A DNA stretch of 43,310 nucleotides. Source: an uncultured Lachnospiraceae bacterium. GTDB lineage: Bacteria > Bacillota > Clostridia > Lachnospirales > Lachnospiraceae. This document shows positions 16,389-23,792 of the stretch, one piece after another. Every line of letters starts with the position of its first letter. Positions within the stretch are counted from its first letter, which is position 1. The position numbers and the translations under genes are program-made. The stretch covers positions 1 to 43,310 of the forward strand of contig CANAPP010000026.1 of assembly GCA_947363565.1 (NCBI GenBank). Direction: 5' to 3'. The notes under the pieces were generated by a model. That model saw only the letters and a list, made by a program, of their open reading frames with translations. It had not been told where the DNA came from and did no database searches.

Positions 16389-17645
16389 TTAAAGGGCATC
16401 TTCCTGAAGCTCCACTGAGCGCCGGAATTTGCCCGGGGTCATAGAGCGGAAACGCAGGAAATTCCGCGTAAGCGTCTTTTCCGTGTTATACCCGACCTCA
16501 AGGGCGATGGTAAGGATGCTCTTGTCGGTGGTCAGGAGAAGCTCACAGGCGCGGTTGATCCGGATATAGTTCAGATAATCACTGAAATTCATCTCCACTT
16601 GGAACAGGAGGATGCGGTTTAGCTCCTTCGGTGAGATGTGGAAATGTTCACTTACATTTTTGGGCTGCAAGTCCTCAGCGTAGTTTCTGTAGATATAGGA
16701 AACAATCGTATAGAAAACCTGCCGGTCTTTGATTCGGCATTTGTCCCCGATGGACTGGTAGGTTTTACGGAAATCATTGGCTTTCATGCCAATCCGTGCC
16801 AAAAACACCTTGCTGATGTGGGCGCTGTCAACAAAGCCGAGGATTTCAGCCAGTTCTTCCAAAGTAAAATCTGTGTAAAGCAGATAATTAATGGTTTTAC
16901 CCACCCGCATTTCATTCAGCAGGTCAAAAAAGGACAATCCAGTTGTCCGTTTGATGTATGAGCTGATCGCAGATTCGCTCATGTAGAACTGCTGTGACAG
17001 CATGGACAGTGTGATCTTTTCGTTCAGATGTGTATAAAGATACTGAAAGATCTCGCTGGTTTCCGTGGAAGCGTCCTGCGTCGGCAAGGTATGACAAGTA
17101 CGGATAAATGACACGATGATCTCAATCAGCTTATTGGTAATATAAAGCTTGCAAAGGCCCAGAGACTCTGAGGCAGTCTCGGCGTCGGAGGAATCGAGCC
17201 GTGACAGGGTGCGCAGTTCATCCTTGATCTGGAGGAATAATTGCTGCATCTTCACATGTTCCCGTGTGTCGAAAGTGACAACAGGGCTGCGGGACATGGA
17301 TTGGGACACGGACAGGCTTACGCTGTCCGGATTATAAAATGTCTTGATGATCTCATTGATATTATCAAAATAATAAGCCATAACAAAAAATTGAAGCGGA
17401 GATTTCACTTCAACAATATCGGTAATCTGCCATGGCAGTACGGAGACGAGGGTTCCTTTTACCAGCGGGTATTTTTTGCCGTTTAAAAGGAGAGTGCCTT
17501 CGCCTTCATTAATTAGCCACAATCTGGACATCGGATGGATCAGAGGCGTGGTCGGGGCAGAGATAACTTCGATGTCGAAGCTGCATAGCCTTGTCTCGTC
17601 CTCCTTAGAACAATAGATGCTTTGGATTGGTACTAGTTTTGTCAT
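16389..17645 (-). CDS. AraC family regulator with cupin-like N terminus and two HTH domains
   Basis: This 418-residue regulator starts with a cupin-like sensor region (about residues 25-100, with HPMSRLWLINEGEGTLLLNG). Two AraC-type DNA-binding modules follow. The first spans about 198-296 (ITLSMLSQQFYMSESAISSYI, then ELAEILGFVDSAHISKVF). The second spans about 313-410 (PKNVSEHFHISPKELNRIL, then ILTIALEVGYNTEKTLTRNF). One module is the rule in the family, so the tandem arrangement is unusual. The gene is divergent from carbamate kinase with an 88-base gap and convergent with the arc genes, and it probably controls arginine catabolism (inference). GGAGG lies correctly before the start. Confidence 0.88.
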   Translation of the reverse strand: MTKLVPIQSIYCSKEDETRLCSFDIEVISAPTTPLIHPMSRLWLINEGEGTLLLNGKKYPLVKGTLVSVLPWQITDIVEVKSPLQFFVMAYYFDNINEIIKTFYNPDSVSLSVSQSMSRSPVVTFDTREHVKMQQLFLQIKDELRTLSRLDSSDAETASESLGLCKLYITNKLIEIIVSFIRTCHTLPTQDASTETSEIFQYLYTHLNEKITLSMLSQQFYMSESAISSYIKRTTGLSFFDLLNEMRVGKTINYLLYTDFTLEELAEILGFVDSAHISKVFLARIGMKANDFRKTYQSIGDKCRIKDRQVFYTIVSYIYRNYAEDLQPKNVSEHFHISPKELNRILLFQVEMNFSDYLNYIRINRACELLLTTDKSILTIALEVGYNTEKTLTRNFLRFRSMTPGKFRRSVELQEDAL

Positions 17646-17733
17646 TCGTGGAACCTCCGGTTAATTACTGATTTAATTATAAAGTTTTTTCGAGCAGGAT
17701 ACAACAGAAAAATAAAAAGGAGAGGTGACAGTT

Positions 17734-18675
17734 ATGGAAAAGATTGTAATTGCCCTTGGGGGAAATGCGCTGCAGTCAAAGAAGAGCGCGCCGACAGCGG
17801 CAGGGCAGTTAGAAGTAGTAAAAAGAACGTGTGAAAGAATTGCTGACATCAGCAGCCAGGGCTATGAGGTTGCTATTGTGCATGGCAACGGCCCGCAAGT
17901 CGGCCGGATCCTTCTTGCCTCAGAATCGGCGAAGGAAGTGACTCCTGCAATGCCTTTTGATGTGTGCGGAGCGATGAGTCAGGGCTATATCGGTTATCAT
18001 ATCCAGCAGGCGTTAAAATATGCACTGAGCCTGCGCAATAAAAACTGTCCGGTTCTCACTGTAGCGACGCAGATGGTAGTGGATGAAAATGACCCCGGCT
18101 TTGCCAATCCGACAAAGCCCATCGGTCCGTTTTACAGTGAAGAAGAGGCGAAGAAGCTTACAGAGGAAAAAGGATATACCATGAAAGAAGATGCCGGAAG
18201 AGGCTGGCGCAGAGTGGTAGCTTCCCCGATTCCCAGAAGGATTGTCGAGATTGAGGCCATCAAGAAACTGTGGGATTCCTCTATCGTCATCTCCTGCGGG
18301 GGAGGCGGAATCCCGGTGATCGAGCGGATGGACGGAACGCTGGAAGGCGTTGCGGCAGTGATCGACAAGGATTTTGCTGCGGAACTTTTGGCGGAGCAGG
18401 TGGATGCGGATGTACTGATGATCCTGACAGAAGTAGAGAAGGTGGCAGTCAACTGGGGGAAAGAAAACCAGCAGGATCTTGATCACATGAGCCTTAAGGA
18501 AGCTGTTCAATATATTGAGGAAGGACAGTTCGCGGCGGGAAGCATGTTGCCGAAGGTAGAAGCAGCTATGAAATTCGCCCGTACATATCCCGATAAGAAG
18601 GCGATCATCACAAGCCTTGACAAAGCCATAGATGCACTGGAGGGAAAGACCGGGACAGTGATAACTTTTGCATGA
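17734..18675 (+). CDS. arcC: Carbamate kinase
   Basis: This 313-residue amino-acid-kinase-fold enzyme makes ATP from carbamoyl phosphate and ADP, releasing ammonia and CO2. It has the typical start EKIVIALGGNALQ, then VAIVHGNGPQVG, a SCGGGGIPVIE segment and VLMILTEVEKVAVNWG, with GSMLPKVEAAMKF near the end. I use the ATG at 17734, which gives the normal N terminus, rather than the GTG at 17725, which lies inside the ribosome binding site. It is separated from arcA and arcB by the divergent AraC gene and so needs its own promoter. TATAAA near 17678 is a possible -10 with no good -35, which fits activator control. Confidence 0.96.
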   Translation: MEKIVIALGGNALQSKKSAPTAAGQLEVVKRTCERIADISSQGYEVAIVHGNGPQVGRILLASESAKEVTPAMPFDVCGAMSQGYIGYHIQQALKYALSLRNKNCPVLTVATQMVVDENDPGFANPTKPIGPFYSEEEAKKLTEEKGYTMKEDAGRGWRRVVASPIPRRIVEIEAIKKLWDSSIVISCGGGGIPVIERMDGTLEGVAAVIDKDFAAELLAEQVDADVLMILTEVEKVAVNWGKENQQDLDHMSLKEAVQYIEEGQFAAGSMLPKVEAAMKFARTYPDKKAIITSLDKAIDALEGKTGTVITFA

Positions 18676-18688
18676 TAACCTTTGCGTA

Positions 18689-18707
18689 AAATTTAACTGT
18701 TAAATTT
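18689..18707 (+). promoter_or_regulatory. Palindrome overlapping the -35 region of the nickel operon
   Basis: AAATTTAAC (18689-18697) and GTTAAATTT (18699-18707) are perfect 9-base arms around a single T. The palindrome ends 13 bases before the -10 hexamer, so it covers the -35 region of the only promoter seen before the DUF3842/larB/cbiMQO run. That suits a repressor operator, perhaps metal-responsive (inference). Confidence 0.55.
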
Positions 18708-18717
18708 CCGGCGGTTG

Positions 18718-18726
18718 TGATATGAT
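18718..18726 (+). promoter_or_regulatory. Extended -10 promoter of the nickel operon
   Basis: TG at 18718-18719, one base, then TATGAT at 18721-18726 form an extended -10 element. The -35 position (TGTTAA at 18698-18703, 17-base spacing) is poor and lies within the palindrome. Confidence 0.5.
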
Positions 18727-18759
18727 AGTTGAAACGGGGATTGGAAATGAGGATTTTTC

Positions 18760-19179
18760 ATGAAGATATTAATTATAGACGCACAGGGCGGCGGTATGGG
18801 CAGGCAGCTTGTCACGTCCGTAAAAAAGGAATTCCCCCAGGCGGAAGTGGGGGCGGTAGGTACGAACTCGCTTGCATCATCGAATATGTTAAAAGCAGGA
18901 GCGGACTTTGCGGCTACCGGGGAGAATGCGGTGCTTGTGGGATGCCGGCGGTCTGATGTGATCATCGGCCCGGTGGGAATTGCTATCGCGGATTCTATGC
19001 ACGGCGAGATCACCCCGGCTATGGCGGCGGCAGTCGGGCAGAGCAGTGCGAAAAAGCTCTTAATTCCCATGAACCAGTGCGGCAATGTGATCGTCGGAGT
19101 GAAGAATACGTCTATGGGTTATATGATCGAGGCGGTGATCGAACAGCTCAGAGAATATGTAAAAGGATATGTATTCTGA
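18760..19179 (+). CDS. DUF3842 family protein
   Basis: This 139-residue protein of the conserved DUF3842 family has no known reaction that I can state. The N terminus KILIIDAQGGGMGRQLV resembles a nucleotide-binding P-loop-like or Rossmann turn. Later segments are VGTNSLASSNMLKAGADFAATGE, GPVGIAIADSMHGEITPAMA and LLIPMNQCGNVIVGV. It has no signal peptide or membrane segment. It is the first gene of a run with larB and a nickel/cobalt ECF transporter, so a role in nickel-cofactor metabolism or nucleotide handling is a reasonable inference. The stop codon overlaps the start of a small ORF (TGATG). Confidence 0.85.
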   Translation: MKILIIDAQGGGMGRQLVTSVKKEFPQAEVGAVGTNSLASSNMLKAGADFAATGENAVLVGCRRSDVIIGPVGIAIADSMHGEITPAMAAAVGQSSAKKLLIPMNQCGNVIVGVKNTSMGYMIEAVIEQLREYVKGYVF

Positions 19180-19352
19180 TGATACTAAACCAGGGCGGCA
19201 GAAGACGTCTCAGAGAGGTACAGAAGTGCCGGGGAGCATCATCGTTTACACCTTTGATAGAATTAGTAATAGAGTATATTGAAAAAGGTATGCCAGAAGG
19301 TGTACAGATTCCAGGAAGGAAGTCTGTATGCCTTCTTTGCGCTAAAATCTGA
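19179..19352 (+). CDS. Small ORF coupled to the DUF3842 gene, 57 residues
   Basis: The ATG at 19179 shares one base with the DUF3842 stop (TGATG), and the frame stays open for 57 codons. The product is basic at the start (QGGRRRLREVQKC), then has an amphipathic segment LIELVIEYIEKG and ends with a CLLC pair near the C terminus. I do not recognise it. The last 40 bases also form an imperfect hairpin (19295-19308 with 19323-19336) that could act as a weak attenuator before larB instead. Either reading would explain the 211-base gap; coding is uncertain. Confidence 0.35.
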   Translation: MILNQGGRRRLREVQKCRGASSFTPLIELVIEYIEKGMPEGVQIPGRKSVCLLCAKI

Positions 19353-19390
19353 AAATCTGGATATATCATAGGAGGGAAGATTAAGGAATA

Positions 19391-20143
19391 ATGGACGCGA
19401 GAGAAATCTTAGAACAGGTAAAATCAGGCCGGATGTCTGTCGATGATGCGGAAAGCTTTTTCAGGCGGCAGCCGATCGAGGAGCTTTCCTTTGCCAGACT
19501 TGACACTCACAGAAAGCTTCGCTCCGGGTTTGCGGAGGTAGTCTTTTGCAGTGGGAAGGCAGATGAACATCTTCTCGGGATTTATGAGAGAATCTACAGT
19601 ATGGAGGGGGAGGTGCTTGGCACGCGGGCCTCAAAAGAGCAGGCGGCATTGATACAGAAAAGGTTCGGGGAGGCAGAGTATGACCCGCTCTCAAGGATTC
19701 TGAAGATAGAGAAAAGGGATAAAAAAAGAATGGGGAAAATCGTGGTCTGCACGGCCGGAACTGCAGATATCCCGGTGGCTGAAGAGGCGGCGCAGACAGC
19801 GGAGTTCTTTGGAAACTGTGTGGAGCGTATCTTTGATGTGGGAGTGAGCGGGATACACCGGCTGCTCTCGAAAGTGGAGACCATACAGAGCGCAAACTGC
19901 GTGGTGGCGGCAGCGGGGATGGAGGGCGCTCTTGCCAGTGTGATCGGAGGGCTTGTGGATAAACCGGTGATCGCGGTCCCTACATCGGTGGGCTACGGAG
20001 CCAGCATGAACGGGCTGTCCGCACTGCTGACAATGATCAATTCCTGTGCCAACGGGATAGCAGTGGTAAATATTGATAACGGATACGGCGCCGGATATAT
20101 GGCGGCGCAGATCAACCGTTTGGCGGTGCATGAGGCCGGATAA
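19391..20143 (+). CDS. larB: Nickel pincer cofactor biosynthesis protein LarB
   Basis: This 250-residue LarB carboxylates the pyridinium ring of nicotinic acid adenine dinucleotide at C5 and hydrolyses the phosphoanhydride, the first step to the nickel-pincer nucleotide of lactate racemase. The N-terminal helical region carries FARLDTHRKLRSGFAEVVFCSGK. The PurE-like C-terminal domain carries VVCTAGTADIPVAEEAAQTAEFFG, VVAAAGMEGALASVIGGLVDKPVIAVPTSVGYG and NGYGAGYMAA. The length is normal. LarC and LarE, which complete the cofactor, are not in this window. It sits directly before a CbiMQO-type transporter, consistent with nickel uptake for this purpose. Confidence 0.95.
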   Translation: MDAREILEQVKSGRMSVDDAESFFRRQPIEELSFARLDTHRKLRSGFAEVVFCSGKADEHLLGIYERIYSMEGEVLGTRASKEQAALIQKRFGEAEYDPLSRILKIEKRDKKRMGKIVVCTAGTADIPVAEEAAQTAEFFGNCVERIFDVGVSGIHRLLSKVETIQSANCVVAAAGMEGALASVIGGLVDKPVIAVPTSVGYGASMNGLSALLTMINSCANGIAVVNIDNGYGAGYMAAQINRLAVHEAG

Positions 20144-20194
20144 GGCGATCGCAGGCGGAGATAAAACAGAAAAAGAAATCAAGGAGGAAAAACG

Positions 20195-21196
20195 ATGCAT
20201 ATGGCAGATGCGCTGGTATCACCAGCAGTAGCAGGAACAATGTATGCAGTATCTACAGCAGCGGCTGCGTACGCAGTGAAGGAGATAAAATTAGAGGATC
20301 TGGACCGGAAGGTGCCGGCCATGGGAGTGATGGGAGCATTCGTATTTGCAACCCAGATGATCAACTTTACCATCCCGGGGACAGGATCGTCTGGGCACTT
20401 ATGCGGCGGGATGCTTCTTGGCGCCATCCTGGGGCCTTGCGGCGGCTTTTTGACGATGATAGCGATTCTGGCGATCCAATGCCTGCTGTTTGCAGACGGC
20501 GGCTTGCTTGCCCTTGGGTGCAATGTGTGGAATATGGCTTTTTATGGCTGCTTTGTCGGCGGATTTCTTATCTGGCGGACAGTGACGGGAAAGAAGATGA
20601 CGAAGGGAAGGATAACGGCAGCGTCGATTATCGGCTGCATTGCAGGGCTGCAGCTTGGAGCATTTTCCGTTACCCTACAGACATTGCTCTCCGGGATTAC
20701 AGAGCTGCCTTTTGCTGTATTTTTAGGAATGATGCAGCCGATCCACCTGGCGATCGGGCTTGTGGAAGGGTTGATCACTGCGGCAGTACTGGTGTTTATC
20801 TATGAGGCGCGTCCGGAGATCTTATATGGCTACACGAAAGAGGCCGGAAAGTCAGCGGGACGCATGAGCCGGAAAGGCGCGGTGACGGCGTTGGCAGTGA
20901 TGGCCCTTATCATCGGGGGAGTGGTGTCGTTATTCGCCTCCGGCAATCCGGACGGGCTTGAGTGGTCCATGGAAAAGGTTGCAGGGACGGCGGAGCTTGC
21001 GGCAAGTGGAAATGTGTACCGGATTGCGGAAAAGCTTCAGGGAATAACGGCGATTTTGCCGGATTACGCATTCAAGGCTTCGGACAGCGCAGCGGGAACT
21101 TCCTTTTCCGGGATTGTCGGCGGTGTGATTGTGCTTGTGGCGTGCTTTTTCATCTGTATGCTGGTTAAGAAAGCAAGGCAGGCCAAAGAGCAATGA
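20195..21196 (+). CDS. cbiM: Energy-coupling factor transporter substrate component CbiM/NikM with C-terminal CbiN-like part
   Basis: This 333-residue membrane protein starts MHMADALVSPAVAG, the CbiM/NikM N terminus whose second-position histidine helps bind the metal. Family signatures are NFTIPGTGSSGHLCGG, GCNVWNMAFYG and GMMQPIHLAIGLVEG. The C-terminal part (SGNPDGLEWSMEKVAG, then a final membrane helix) resembles the CbiN/PDGLE component, so it is a natural M-N fusion. Nickel rather than cobalt is inferred from larB next door. AAGGAGG precedes the ATG, and the stop overlaps cbiQ by four bases (ATGA). Confidence 0.93.
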   Translation: MHMADALVSPAVAGTMYAVSTAAAAYAVKEIKLEDLDRKVPAMGVMGAFVFATQMINFTIPGTGSSGHLCGGMLLGAILGPCGGFLTMIAILAIQCLLFADGGLLALGCNVWNMAFYGCFVGGFLIWRTVTGKKMTKGRITAASIIGCIAGLQLGAFSVTLQTLLSGITELPFAVFLGMMQPIHLAIGLVEGLITAAVLVFIYEARPEILYGYTKEAGKSAGRMSRKGAVTALAVMALIIGGVVSLFASGNPDGLEWSMEKVAGTAELAASGNVYRIAEKLQGITAILPDYAFKASDSAAGTSFSGIVGGVIVLVACFFICMLVKKARQAKEQ

Positions 21197-21966
21197 GCAG
21201 GATAAGCGATGCGATCTCAGAGCTTCATAAACTGGATATGGAGGCGGGAAAACGCGGGTGGCTGCAGGGGATTCATCCCCTGCCAAAGCTTCTTGTGACG
21301 CTTTTTTTTCTTGTGCTTGTCGTTTCTTATGGAAAATACGACCTGTCCGGCCTGCTTGTGCTGGGGATATATCTGATCATTACATTTGTGTTGGGGGACA
21401 TATCGGTGAAGTTGTTGTTAAAGCGGATGAGGATCGTGCTGGGGCTGGTCTGCCTGATGGGGATAGCAAATCCGTTTTTTGACAGGGAAGCAGTGCTTAT
21501 ACTGGGGGGCTTTGCCGTCACGGGCGGGATGGTATCTGCGGCGACGCTGGCGGTAAAAGGAGTATTTGCAGTGTCGGCCTCGTATCTTTTGATCGTGACA
21601 ACATCGGTGGAGGATATTTGCTATGCGCTGCGTGCGCTTCACGTGCCGAAGATATTTGTGACGGTTTTGCTGCTGGTGTACCGCTACATCATCGTTTTCC
21701 TCAAGGAGGTTGAACGGATGACAGATGCCTATGCGCTGCGCGCGCCGGGGCAGAAGGGACTTAACCAAAAGGTATGGGGGACATTTGCGGGACAGCTTCT
21801 TCTGCGGAGTATGGACAGGGCGCAGACAGTCTACGACAGCATGATGATGCGGGGCTATAACGGCGAGTTCTATCTGCGGTGCAAACGGTCAGCGGAGCGC
21901 GGGGACTATCTGTACGCGGCCGGTTGGAGCACGGCGCTTTTGCTTATCCGAATCATACATTTTTAG
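21193..21966 (+). CDS. cbiQ: Energy-coupling factor transporter transmembrane component CbiQ
   Basis: This 257-residue T component of a group I ECF metal transporter couples the ATPase to the substrate-binding subunit. Several membrane helices lie in the first 170 residues. The coupling motifs are visible as TDAYALRAPG near residue 180 and YDSMMMRGYNG near residue 222. The start overlaps the cbiM stop by four bases, implying translational coupling and fixed stoichiometry. The gap to the ATPase is about 24 bases. Confidence 0.92.
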   Translation: MSRISDAISELHKLDMEAGKRGWLQGIHPLPKLLVTLFFLVLVVSYGKYDLSGLLVLGIYLIITFVLGDISVKLLLKRMRIVLGLVCLMGIANPFFDREAVLILGGFAVTGGMVSAATLAVKGVFAVSASYLLIVTTSVEDICYALRALHVPKIFVTVLLLVYRYIIVFLKEVERMTDAYALRAPGQKGLNQKVWGTFAGQLLLRSMDRAQTVYDSMMMRGYNGEFYLRCKRSAERGDYLYAAGWSTALLLIRIIHF

Positions 21967-21990
21967 TGAAAATAGCAGGGAGACATGGTC

Positions 21991-22743
21991 ATGAACATAT
22001 TGGAGATTGAAAATCTTTCATTTTCCTACGGCAATCCGCGGGATATGTATAAGAAAAATGTCCTGGACGATATCAATATCCGGATATCCGGCAGCGAGAG
22101 CGTAGGGCTTATCGGGGAGAACGGCGCCGGAAAGTCTACATTTCTAAAGCTTCTCACCGGGCTTTTGGAGCTTAAAGACGGCGAGATCCGGGTTGCAGGA
22201 CTTGGGCTTAAAAAAGAGAATCTAAAGGATATCCGGGCAGAGATCGGCTATGTGTTCCAGGATTCGGACAGCCAGCTCTTTATGTCAACGGTGTATGATG
22301 ACGTAGCATTTGCTCCGAGAAATTATGGGAAGAGTGAGGAAGAGGTGAGGGCAGCAGCGCTTTTGGCGCTTAAAAAGGTGCATATGGAGGATAAAAAAGA
22401 CCGGCAGATCTACAGATTATCTGGTGGGGAGAAGAAACTGGCGGCTATCGCCACCGTGCTTGCTGTGGGAGCAAAGCTTATGCTCCTTGATGAGCCGTCC
22501 GTGGCGCTTGACCCGAAAAACCGGCGGAATCTGATCCGTATCTTAAATGAACTGCCGGGGGCGAAGCTTATCGCGAGCCATGATCTGGATTTTGTGTACG
22601 ATACGTGTGAGAGAGTGATCCTTCTGTCAGGCGGGCGGATTGCGGCGGACGGGGGAACAAAAGAGATTTTGACCGACCGGGAGCTGTTGGAAAAGCATGG
22701 GCTGGAGCTGCCGCTGTCGTTTTCGCGGGGCTGCCCTTGTTGA
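21991..22743 (+). CDS. cbiO: Energy-coupling factor transporter ATP-binding protein CbiO
   Basis: This 250-residue ABC ATPase powers the CbiMQ metal importer. It shows Walker A GENGAGKST, the Q-loop in GYVFQDSDSQLF, signature LSGGEKKLAAIA, Walker B LMLLDEPSVALDP and the switch histidine in ASHDLDF. The ATG at 21991 is preferred to that at 21985, because GGGAG at 21978-21982 is 8 bases before it but only 2 from the earlier codon. Only one ATPase is present, so a homodimer is expected. A hairpin terminator follows at 22779. Confidence 0.94.
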   Translation: MNILEIENLSFSYGNPRDMYKKNVLDDINIRISGSESVGLIGENGAGKSTFLKLLTGLLELKDGEIRVAGLGLKKENLKDIRAEIGYVFQDSDSQLFMSTVYDDVAFAPRNYGKSEEEVRAAALLALKKVHMEDKKDRQIYRLSGGEKKLAAIATVLAVGAKLMLLDEPSVALDPKNRRNLIRILNELPGAKLIASHDLDFVYDTCERVILLSGGRIAADGGTKEILTDRELLEKHGLELPLSFSRGCPC

Positions 22744-22778
22744 AAGATCGGGTTCATAAAGACATGTATACAGCGAAA

Positions 22779-22804
22779 ACCCGCTTGCCATCAGGCTTGC
22801 GGGT
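22779..22804 (+). terminator. Terminator after the nickel transporter operon
   Basis: ACCCGC (22779-22784) pairs with GCGGGT (22799-22804). GCC and GGC extend the stem inside a TT/TT mismatch, and the following CTTCGTCGTTGTT is only moderately T-rich. It is the probable end of the DUF3842-to-cbiO transcript. Confidence 0.6.
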
Positions 22805-23095
22805 CTTCGTCGTTGTTATAGTTATCTAAAAAGGAATGAGAGTAAAGTGCTGCACGATATGTCGTGCATACTTTTATGAGGGGGAGATAGTGATAAGTTC
22901 TTTATCAACTATCTGTCTCTAAGTATAAAAGGTAAATGTGTCTAAAATATGTTGTTTCTCTTAAACAAATCGAAAATTTCTTAAAAACAACTTAAATTCC
23001 GGAGTTTTATGTATAATTCTGTCGGCTTATGCACCGTCCCGGCCTGGATGAATATGCTTATTATGAGTAAGGTATGTTAAAGAAGTGAAGCTTAT
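22805..23095. other. Non-coding stretch with two hairpins
   Basis: I see no gene here. TGCACGA (22851-22857) and TCGTGCA (22862-22868) form a perfect 7-base stem with a 4-base loop. GATAGTGATAA (22886-22896) pairs with TTATC-A-ACTATC (22902-22913), with one bulged A. A possible -10, TATAAT at 23012-23017, lies about 80 bases before the lysozyme gene without a clear -35. Confidence 0.5.
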
Positions 23096-23674
23096 ATGGC
23101 GAAAGTTAAATTTATCGTAATAGATGTTTCCCATCATCAGGGGAAAATCGACTGGAAGAAGGTAAAAAGAAGCGGCATCGGGGGCGTGATCATCAGGGTG
23201 TCGGACAGCACGGGAAGGATGGACAGAGAGTGTGACAGGAATATTGCCCAGTGCGAAAAGCGCGGCATTCCTTTCGGCCTTTATATCTATTCCCGGGCAA
23301 AGAATAAAAAGAAGGTAAGACAAGAGGCGGAGATTATCCTGAAAAAGGCGGAGGGACATAAGATCAGCTTCCCGCTGTACATCGACCTGGAACAGCCGGG
23401 GTGTGAAAAATATGCGAAAATGGCCGCGAAGGAATTCGGCAGGATCGTGGAAAAGCGAGGTTACCGGTGCGGCGTGTACGCCAACCAAAGCTGGTGGAAA
23501 AATTATCTTAAGGGATTAAACCGGTATTCCAAGTGGGTCGCACGCTACGGGAAAGCGCCGACGATATCCCAGGTGGATATGTGGCAGTATACGATGGAAG
23601 GCAAGGTATCCGGCATATCCGGCAACTGCGATAAGAATAAATGCTATGTGGACTTCCCGAAGCTGTTAGGATAG
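23096..23674 (+). CDS. GH25 family lysozyme-like glycosidase
   Basis: This 192-residue single-domain protein of glycoside hydrolase family 25 would cleave the MurNAc-GlcNAc bond of peptidoglycan. VIDVSHHQGKIDW carries D10, and PLYIDLEQPG carries D97 and E99, the positions expected for the catalytic acids. WVARYG and VDMWQYT near the C terminus match later family strands. It has no signal peptide, membrane anchor or wall-binding repeat, and no holin or phage gene is nearby, so how it reaches the wall is unclear. It is a single transcription unit with a strong terminator. Confidence 0.88.
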   Translation: MAKVKFIVIDVSHHQGKIDWKKVKRSGIGGVIIRVSDSTGRMDRECDRNIAQCEKRGIPFGLYIYSRAKNKKKVRQEAEIILKKAEGHKISFPLYIDLEQPGCEKYAKMAAKEFGRIVEKRGYRCGVYANQSWWKNYLKGLNRYSKWVARYGKAPTISQVDMWQYTMEGKVSGISGNCDKNKCYVDFPKLLG

Positions 23675-23691
23675 AAAGCAAAGATACAGAA

Positions 23692-23728
23692 CCGGAAGCA
23701 GGAAAGGAAAAGACCTGCTTCCGGTTTT
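23692..23728 (+). terminator. Strong intrinsic terminator after the GH25 gene
   Basis: CCGGAAGCAGG (23692-23702) and CCTGCTTCCGG (23714-23724) form a perfect 11-base stem followed by TTTT. It also lies between convergent genes. Confidence 0.88.
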
Positions 23729-23792
23729 GACAAATGCCGATTGGACATTGCGCCGTTTTTGTGGTTTTCTGAAGCTGCGGGATAATCCCAGG

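Noticed and set aside
19180-19390. Nickel/cobalt or cobalamin riboswitch before larB
   Set aside because: I could not find the conserved core of either class; only one imperfect hairpin is present.
23096-23728. Prophage remnant suggested by the GH25 gene
   Set aside because: No holin, integrase, structural or attachment-site sequence is seen around it.
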